DNA of 64,000 bases, taken from NCBI RefSeq assembly GCF_020509005.1, contig NC_063018.1, forward strand, positions 3,782,001 to 3,846,000. The letters are read 5' to 3'. The notes beneath the pieces are model-generated. The model made no database searches, was not told where the DNA came from, and saw only the letters and a program-made list of their open reading frames with translations. Both the position numbers and the translations under genes were made by a program. This document shows positions 57,229-64,000 of the stretch, piece after piece; position 1 is the first letter of the stretch; the number at the start of each line of letters is the position of its first letter. The DNA comes from Fulvia fulva (Eukaryota > Ascomycota > Dothideomycetes > Mycosphaerellales > Mycosphaerellaceae).

Positions 57229-57861
57229 ATGTCTTGGCAAGGTATGTCGTCCACCCAGTCGCAACAACCTCAAAACACCACCCACTAACAGCCCCTTCAC
57301 AGCATACGTCGACCAAAGGTATCCTCCCTCGAGCCCTCATCTCCATCCTCGCATACTAACCTCCCAAGCCTCGTCGGCACCGGCAACGTCGACAAAGCCG
57401 CCATCTTCAGCGCCGCCGGCGACAGCGTCTGGGCCACATCCCCCTCCTTCCAAATCTCCCCCGCCGAAATGACCTCCATCACCACCGCCTACAAAGACAC
57501 CGCCGACGTAAAACAAGTCCAGTCCACAGGCCTCCACATCGCCGGCGAGAAATACGTCGTGCTAAAAGCCGACGACCGCTCGATCTACGGAAAGAAGGTG
57601 AGTGAGCACTTACAAGATGATAACGTGACGGAAGTCAGGAAGAAGAGTGGGATTCTGTGGGGAAAGGATGAGGAACTCGGGTGGAGGGGATGTGCTCTTG
57701 ATCAGTCGCTGACTTGGGAAACACAGGGACGGGAGGGAGTTGTGATTGTCAAGACGCAGCAGGCTATCCTTGTGGCGCACTATCCGGAGAGTGTGCAGCC
57801 TGGTAGTGCCGCGAACACGGTTGAGCAGTTGGGGGATTATTTGATCAAGGTTGGATACTAG
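57229..57861 (+). CDS. PFY1: Profilin
   Basis: Four exons (57229-57241, 57303-57318, 57369-57597, 57727-57861) encode 130 aa, the normal size. Profilin binds actin monomers, proline-rich formin segments and phosphoinositides to control filament growth. Two tiny first exons give MSWQAYVDQSLVGTGNVDKA, the conserved N-terminal helix. The C-terminus (EGVVIVKTQQAILVAHYPE, QLGDYLIKVGY) holds actin and polyproline contacts. The last intron (129 bp) is in frame and stop-free, so an unspliced reading adds 43 residues not found in profilins. The join KK-GREGVVIV restores the family sequence. Confidence 0.95.
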
Positions 57862-58499
57862 ACGAGTTGCGTACAGAACCCCTTGATCGACCGCCCTCAT
57901 ATGATACGATGACGGCAAGAGCATGAGACACGGCCGTAGAGGATAGAAGAAGGAGGGAGCATGTGCATATGTGAACCACGACAACAACAGACAAGATTCA
58001 ATGGCTGGCGTTTCTATTAGCAAGAGTAGAACTTCCATACCAATTTTCGGGTGAAGGGATGAAACTTGTTTTGCTTGCTTCCTTCACTAGGACGGCGAGC
58101 GTCTGCATCTGTGGCGTGGGACGTAGCATACATGCAGCGGCGAAGAAATGAAAACTGTCGCTCATGATACAAACAGCTTTTCACGCTACACTGTGCTGCT
58201 CTATACGTACAGGGTATCATCTAACCTGACCAATGCGGGAGCGATTGTGACTTTTCCCCGCATCGCGGTGACTCGTGCGTCGATCGTGCTCTTACTGGTC
58301 TATGACTGCTGTGACTACGACCTCTGCATTGGCTATTGTAAACATCGCAGCGACTTCGAGATCGATGGCCGCATTGAGAGTCACGTTGCCGAGGTGACTT
58401 TGGAGTTGACCTTCCACCACGATAATCTGCACTAAAGCTGCGGCTCCTGCTCCGACTATCGCTCGAGTGTTTTATGCTTGGCTGTCCAGATGGACTCCC
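57862..58499. other. Intergenic between converging profilin and SR genes
   Basis: About 640 bp of 3' flanks of two tail-to-tail genes. No further gene supported. Confidence 0.45.
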
Positions 58500-59474
58500 C
58501 TATCGCCTTCCACCACGACGATCTCTGCTCGGGCTACGACTCCGGCTTCGACTGTCGCTTGAGTAACTCGGGCTGCGTCGTCTCCTGCCACCATGTTCCC
58601 GTCGTGGAGGTGGACTGCGACTGTAGCTTGGACTTCTCGATCTCCTTGGTGGGCTCCCTCCTCTTCTTGGCGGACTCCTGCTCCTTGACTCTCCCCGCGG
58701 TCTGTAGCTGTCCCGGTCGTCATATCGATCTCTGTAACCTCCACCACCACCTCGTCCGCCATATCTTGGTCCAGGACTCATTCTCCTCCCACCCCGTCCT
58801 CCACCACCATAGCTTGGAGAGCCTCTCCCTGGTGGAGGTGGTCGTCCGTATCCTCCTCCTCCTGGCGGTGGTCTCTGAGGAGGTCCACCCTCGCGATGTC
58901 GATGTGGCTCTCCGAATCTGTTTGGTGGAGGCCGCATTGGTGGTGGACTCCGGCTGAATCTCCGACGTGGCAGGACTATGCTGACAGAGATCAACGCGCC
59001 ATCCAGCTGTGCCTCGTGCATGTTGGCAATGGCACTTTCCGCATAGGACGGCTGTGAGAACAGGACGTATGCGATTCCTCGATTCGTCATAAAGTGCTTA
59101 TTCATAGGCATCTCCAGGTCTTGAATTTCTCCATATGTGCTGAAGATCTCGCGCAGATGGGAGACGTTGACATTCTTGGTGAGCTTTTCGATGACGATTT
59201 TGGCGGAGCGAGGACGATTTGGGCTGCCTGAACGACTCCTGCTGCGGGACTTCGACCGACTGGCACTGCGCGAGCGACCTCGTGGTGATCTACTGCGGGA
59301 GTAGCTGGCGCTTCGGCGAGATGGTGTTCGTGAGGGTGTGCGAGACTTGATGCCGCTGCCATTGAGGACGGGAGCGTTGTTGTCGCGTGATTGTCGCGCA
59401 TCGTCGTCGGCGGCGGTTGCGGGTGGTGTGGGTGTACGCGAGCGGCCACGAGACTCGCTGCGTCGGTCGGACAT
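58500..59474 (-). CDS. SR-type RNA-binding protein (RNPS1-like)
   Basis: 324 aa, single exon. An N-terminal RS-rich region (SRSRSPRGRSRSASRSKS) is followed by one RRM at about residues 90-170 (KIVIEKLTKNVNVSHLREIF as RNP2 side, GIAYVLFS as the RNP1 region). After it come a Pro/Gly-rich part (PPPGGGGYGRPPPPGRG) and a second RS domain at the C-terminus. One RRM between two RS regions matches RNPS1, a splicing activator and exon-junction-complex (ASAP/PSAP) component acting in the nucleus; other SR proteins are possible. Its start lies 206 bp from that of the divergent NDUFAF7 gene. Confidence 0.88.
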   Translation of the reverse strand: MSDRRSESRGRSRTPTPPATAADDDARQSRDNNAPVLNGSGIKSRTPSRTPSRRSASYSRSRSPRGRSRSASRSKSRSRSRSGSPNRPRSAKIVIEKLTKNVNVSHLREIFSTYGEIQDLEMPMNKHFMTNRGIAYVLFSQPSYAESAIANMHEAQLDGALISVSIVLPRRRFSRSPPPMRPPPNRFGEPHRHREGGPPQRPPPGGGGYGRPPPPGRGSPSYGGGGRGGRRMSPGPRYGGRGGGGGYRDRYDDRDSYRPRGESRSRSPPRRGGSPPRRSRSPSYSRSPPPRREHGGRRRRSPSYSSDSRSRSRSPSRDRRGGRR

Positions 59475-59680
59475 GTTGAAAGGATCTCGGTGGTATTATG
59501 CGGGTGCTATGCTCATGGTGTGGTGTAGAGCAGTAGAAGAAGTTGCTCCAGCCTTGAAGCTTGAGAGCTCGGGCTTGTCTTTCGTGCTGCACCTGCACGT
59601 CAAATTTTAGCGCCATTTATTAGGCACGCCGCACGCGTCAATGATGCATCGTTCCGTCCATTGTATTACACCGTTCTACG
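59475..59680. promoter_or_regulatory. Compact divergent promoter, SR protein / NDUFAF7
   Basis: 206 bp between two divergent start codons must serve both genes. No motif was assigned. Confidence 0.5.
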
Positions 59681-61383
59681 ATGAGAAGCAGCTTGTCGCG
59701 TACAGCCCGGCAGCTGTCTCGTAATGCGAATCGATCGATAGTACCATCGTGCCGAGTCTCAGGCGTGAGATGGAGCTCGACCGACGATGGCCACAAATGG
59801 TCGACGCCATTGGCGAAACAGCTGGCTGAGGCGATTACAGTACGAAGACAACCACGAACGATCCGTCGATACAGCCGTTGACGACATGTTAGACCACTGG
59901 GCCACTGCCTGTAGCCTCATACATGCGACAAGTTCTCACTTCTGATCTTGGAGGGTACTACACTGGAGCACTTGGCTCGGACCGTGATCCATTTGGAGCA
60001 AAAGGAGACTTTGTAACATCGCCAGAGATCAGTCAGATCTTTGGTGAGCTTGTTGGGCTGTGGGTGGTCGCAGAATGGATCGCTCAAGGCAGGAAGAGCG
60101 AGGGCGTATACTTGATGGAGGTAGGGCCCGGGAGAGGCACACTCATGGATGATATGCTTCGCGTAAGGGTGCTGCATCATGTTGACGGGATCATCGTATT
60201 CTGACTTGTACAGACGATCCGGAACTTTCCACCATTAGCAAAGGCGATCGAAGCAGTGTACTTGGTGGAAGCAAGCGAGCCACTGCGACAAGCACAGCAC
60301 AAGCTGCTGTGTGGAGACAATCCCTTCGAAAAGAGCGAGCTAGGATGGCAGAGCATAAGTCGACACTCGCCAGATCTGAAGATTATATGGACCGAAGATG
60401 TTCGCTTTGTGCCACGCGAGGCCAACAAAACACCCTTCATCATCGCCCATGAGTTCTTCGACGCTCTGCCAATCCACATCTTTCAGGTTACCAAGACGAC
60501 GTCAGCAGATCAAGACAGGCCTATACAAACACCGACAGGCCCCATCAAAGCACAGCGGAATCAAGCACCAGGCAGTCAGTGGCGAGAACTGCTCGTATCT
60601 CCAAGACCACCGCATCGGCTGAAGGAAGGAGAACCTGAGTTCGAGCTCTCTCTGTCACGTACACAGACACCACATTCGATGTACTTACCAGAGACGTCTC
60701 CCCGATACACAGCACTCAAAGAGACAGATGGCGCCACGATAGAGATCAGTCCAGAGAGTCAAGCATATGTTCGCGACTTTGCCATCAGGTTAGGTGGATC
60801 CAACCCGGAAGATCTTGCTGCAGCATCGAAGCCTACAGCGGTTATCCCAGGGAGGGAGGTGCCTGCGGGTCCGCAAGAAGTGCCTTTACAAAAATCCGAC
60901 CCTTCCGGCGCCGCGATAATCATCGACTACGGCCCTCCCGCAACCATTCCAGTCAACTCATTGCGAGGCATCCGTGCGCACAAACGCGTCTCGCCCTTCG
61001 GAGCAGCTGGTGCGACGGATGTGAGCGCCGATGTCGACTTCATGGCGTTGGCAGAGACTGCTATCAACTCATCGCCGGGTGTGGAAGTTCACGGACCCGT
61101 CGATCAAGCTCGCTTCTTAACTGCGATGGGAATTGAAGAACGAGCAGCACAGCTCGTTAAGAAGGCTGTCGATAAGGAGCGCTCCGGATCCACGGGCAAA
61201 GACAAAGGTGAACTTACAGACCTGGTCAAACGCATAGAAAGTGGCTGGAAACGCCTCGTGCATATCAGTCCGCAAGGCATGGGTCGTCTATACCAAGTGC
61301 TGGCTATCGTCCCACACAAGCCTCCAGTTGAAGGTCAGCCTCGAAGGAGACCGGTCGGGTTCGGTGGTGATGTCACGCTATGA
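59681..61383 (+). CDS. NDUFAF7: Mitochondrial complex I assembly factor, protein arginine methyltransferase NDUFAF7
   Basis: Exons 59681-59839, 59893-60162 and 60214-61383 (introns of 53 and 51 bp) encode 532 aa. The N-terminus is Arg/Ser-rich and without acidic residues (MRSSLSRTARQLSRNANRS), a typical mitochondrial presequence. The core is the MidA/DUF185 SAM-dependent methyltransferase: YYTGALGSDRDPFGAKGDFV, SPEISQIFGELVG, SAM motif I VGPGRGTLMDDMLR, and IAHEFFDALPIHIFQ. In animals NDUFAF7 dimethylates an Arg of NDUFS2 during complex I assembly, and the same is inferred here. A loop of about 60 residues after residue 340 is longer than in the animal protein. Its stop is 15 bp from that of the convergent GNAT gene. 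Confidence 0.94.
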
Positions 61384-61398
61384 GCAGGGAGTGTCGCA

Positions 61399-62148
61399 TC
61401 AATTTTGACGTTGAACTGGCCGCAGCATTGCAATGATGTTGTAGTCGCCACCCATCATCTTTGCGACACCTCGGTCCTCGAAGCCGTATCGCCTGTACAG
61501 ACTTGCACCAGCCGGTGATGCTTCGAGGTAGCATCCTCCGCCCTCCCGATCCACGACTTGAGATAGTCCGTGTTTGAGCAATTGGCTTCCGACTCCGCGC
61601 CCTTGATATGTAGGTATCACGCTCATGGTTGCGAGATCTTACGGGCCGAGTCAGTTCACATGCTCACGGGGGTTGTCAATGAAGGAAGTCATCCGCAGCA
61701 ACAGACAAGACTACTCACACCAAAAATCTTTCCTCGCCTCTAACCCCAGCTCCTCCTTCATGACCTTCATCATCTCATCATACTCCCCAAACACCTCCTT
61801 CTTCACAAACCTTGGCAGCTCACCCTCGCTTTCGTCCGCCAGTTGCTCCAAGTCCCCAGCCTTCGCTGCATCCTGCTGCTCGCCTTTCGGCGCTCTCCAA
61901 CTACAAACCCCCACCACCTCCCCTATCCCTTCATCGACAGCTTTGAACCAGTGCATTTTCGGATTCTTGGCTGCTTTCGTCAAGCGTCGCAGACGGTATT
62001 GGTAGTGTTCTTCTCTCTGCGAGGATGTCATAGGGTTTGGGAATGCTGAGGCGAAGAGGGCGTCTTCTGAGAAGGCGGAGATCATGGCGTGGGTTAGGGA
62101 GGGGAAGTCGGAGAGGTGGCAGGGGAGGATTGTGATCGGGGAGGGCAT
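61399..62148 (-). CDS. GNAT-family N-acetyltransferase
   Basis: Exons 62148-61719 and 61637-61399 (81-bp intron) encode 222 aa. The join makes DFWYLATMSVIPTYQGRGVG, in which QGRGVG is the acetyl-CoA pyrophosphate-binding motif A of GNAT enzymes. The C-terminal strand-helix (CYLEASPAGASLYRRYGFED) is also typical. This is a common fungal small-molecule or drug acetyltransferase type; the substrate is unknown and the protein looks cytosolic. It converges on NDUFAF7 with only 15 bp between stop codons, so the transcripts must overlap at their 3' ends. Confidence 0.9.
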
Positions 62149-62477
62149 GGTGTTTGATTGAAAATCGGGCTTGGACTTGATCTTGAACCTGTGGTGGTGA
62201 GGGCGTCTTATAGACCATTGTGTGGATGTGGCTAGGCATCACTATTTGTTGGGCGTGTTTTGGGTCGGTGTTCGGATTCTTTCGTGACGAGCTATCAGTT
62301 CGAGACGGAGTTGGGTGCCTAAACGAGAAGCTGGGGCTGCTGTAAAGTGGAGCTTTGCACGAACGAGGCGCGACGTCACTACAGTATGCTGTGGTTGAAT
62401 GTGCCTCATTTAGCTACCAGTACTGATTCCATGATGAGCCTATGAGAGTATGACTGAGACAACGTGCTCTTGAGACA
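62149..62477. other. Intergenic, upstream of the GNAT gene
   Basis: About 330 bp, promoter of the GNAT gene and 3' flank of the F-box gene. Nothing else seen. Confidence 0.45.
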
Positions 62478-63675
62478 TTACGAGCACGGCACTGAAGCTT
62501 CCGGAGCGATACGGTCTCCATTTTCAGTGTGGTCGATGCTGATGAACCCATGCTGTAAAGACTCAAGGCACCTCTTTCCACCTGTTTGCGAGCCTCCTAC
62601 ATATGGTGTCCGGGCGTCTCCAGCCTCATCTGGGCCGCACATGCTGGGAATACCAGCGCCTCGACCCATTTCTTCGCGAAGCCGATCTTCAGGACACACC
62701 ACACCACGAGCCAACACGCTTGGCCATGAACCAACTGTAGCCGCCCCATGTTTTGCAGATAGCTCCTGCAGCACTTCTCGCAGGGACTTGTCCTCCAAAC
62801 TCAGATCCTGGCGTTTCGGCCAGATGTTCGAGCGGTGGAAGACAGAGTAAGTGCACTTTGTACCTGGCCTCTTGGCGTCAAATACTTCTCGCAAGAGAGT
62901 GCGGAATGTTACACCGGCAGTGTCCTGGGTGGAGATAATGCTGTTAGCTATGTTCACCACGCGCAGTCCAATGTCTCGACCGCCAGTAGGCATGCTGAAG
63001 TGCAGCCCGCAGGTCCCTTGAACTTACCTCTACTGTGATGGACACGTCTACGTCCGCTCGCTGTTTGCAGCGGAAGTCTATTCTGATTGTGGCCTTTTTA
63101 CACGGTGGATTCTTGAGGAACATCGACTGCCATGAGCCGTACCGCCCGTTCATGTATCGAGTTAGACGCTCCTCCATTGCACGTTTGAACAAGAGCGCGG
63201 TAGCTTGGAAAGTGCCTTCGTCCCAAAATCCGGACCTTTCGAAAACAAATTCTTTCTCCTTCGCCACCACCAAACGTTGTCCGGTGTCGTCCTCTGCCGG
63301 CACTTTGAACACAAGACGGTCTCCTTGAGTGAGACTCGAGTCGATCACCCAGGTCTCTCTTGGTACTATCCGCCAACGGAACAGCTTCTGTTGTATTTTT
63401 GCAGATGCCATGATGACCACGTAGAATTGCTTGCACGCAGTGCGAACCCTTCGAATCACTCTGATGGGGAGCTGCTCCAGTATGTGCTCAAGCAGTTCGG
63501 TGATCGCGAAGACTGCGCTGCGTGCCGCCTCGGTGGCTATGATCTTAGCGATTCATTGTGCCTCCTCGGTTTCCATGCGCGCAATAACCGTGCTAGCGCC
63601 GAGAGGCAGCCTCTTGTTGGTGATGGCGAGGTCTCCCTCTTGCTTGATGGCCCGCTGCCGCTTGCGTTTGGGCAT
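62478..63675 (-). CDS. F-box domain protein, dispersed fourth paralogue
   Basis: Three exons (63675-63589, 63543-63028, 62924-62478) encode 349 aa. Exon 1 starts MPKRKRQ, the same first exon as the tandem copies 46 kb away. The 45-bp first intron (63544-63588) removes an in-frame TGA that would otherwise break the gene. Its 5' site (GTTATT) is weak but a GCTAAG branch-like end supports it. The F-box reads ARSAVFAITELLEHILEQLP then IRRVRTACKQF and KIQQKLFRW. The second intron (103 bp) joins ITVE to DTAGVTFRTLLREVF, matching the paralogue block GITVRDVIEAI. An SCF adaptor role is inferred; the target is unknown. Confidence 0.75.
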
Positions 63676-64000
63676 TTTGTTGTAGCGGGTGTGGTGATGG
63701 AATGGTTGCGAAGCTGACCTGGAAATTTGTTGTCAATGTGAAGAGAGGCGCTGTTGACAGAAGTTGCCGCTCATGACGCCGAATCTCAACGCGCAGCGAA
63801 CCGTCGAGCAAGTGATGCTCGGCGACGCGCTACACACTTGTGCGGAATATCAGGCTCTACGCAACGTAGCTGAGCACGCTCACCTTTGTGTTGAAGCAAT
63901 CGCGGTGATACTGTCGAAGCGCTCGGAGGCAACGAGCCCTGTCGCCATCCCTTGAGGCAAAGTAGGTGTGCGGCGTAGTTCACAGGTCAAGTGATGGACG
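63676..64000. other. Right-edge intergenic sequence
   Basis: About 325 bp upstream of the F-box gene up to the window end. Only short overlapping ORFs on both strands; no supported gene. Confidence 0.4.

Noticed and set aside
63544..63588. In-frame TGA marking the fourth F-box gene as a pseudogene
   Set aside because: A 45-bp GT...AG intron covers the stop and keeps frame, giving a protein that aligns to its paralogues throughout.

Overview
The window is nuclear DNA of a filamentous ascomycete. Genes are dense, with short spliceosomal introns (mostly 45-105 bp), and the products include fungal proteins such as an ATR/Mec1 kinase, a Msy-type MscS channel, a secreted GH11 xylanase, a HET-s-like HeLo protein and a small F-box family. 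CpA/TpG-depleted dead transposons at the left edge point to RIP (repeat-induced point mutation). RIP, near-identical introns and this F-box family together suggest a Dothideomycete, perhaps Mycosphaerellales; that placement is inference.

Layout. Positions 1-8348 are a transposon graveyard: the 3' end of a Ty3/gypsy element, a possible LINE fragment, a hAT transposase carcass (all heavily RIPped), then a truncated, much less mutated Ty1/copia element on the minus strand with one LTR. Genes begin at 8840: GH11 xylanase, wax-synthase-like MBOAT protein (-), transferrin-receptor/PSMA-like M28 protein, and three tandem F-box paralogues (-) in different states of decay. A housekeeping block follows: 6-phosphofructokinase, COX16 (-) and MEC1/ATR diverging from a 239-bp spacer, a mechanosensitive channel, a HAD hydrolase and a TPT-family sugar transporter (-). 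From 36.7 to 42.1 kb all genes are on the minus strand: a hypothetical protein, a HET-s-like prion/cell-death protein, a SnoaL-like protein, a secreted tyrosinase and a degenerate SDR. Next come a Dal5-like MFS permease, a REEP-like protein (-), a 999-aa low-complexity protein (-) carrying two related introner-like introns, an RRM mRNA-binding protein, a second MFS transporter with an early stop, profilin, an SR-type splicing protein (-), NDUFAF7, a GNAT acetyltransferase (-) and a fourth F-box gene (-).

Functional links. Most genes are independent core functions (glycolysis, respiratory-chain assembly, DNA-damage checkpoint, actin, splicing). No biosynthetic cluster is evident. The most interesting signals are the HET-s-like gene with two amyloid pseudo-repeats, the pair of related introns whose central segment is inverted between copies, the M28 protein with lysine at the catalytic-base position, and a 6-nt microexon in the sugar transporter. 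Exon models were derived by hand from splice consensus, frame continuity and family similarity; no alignment or transcript data were available.
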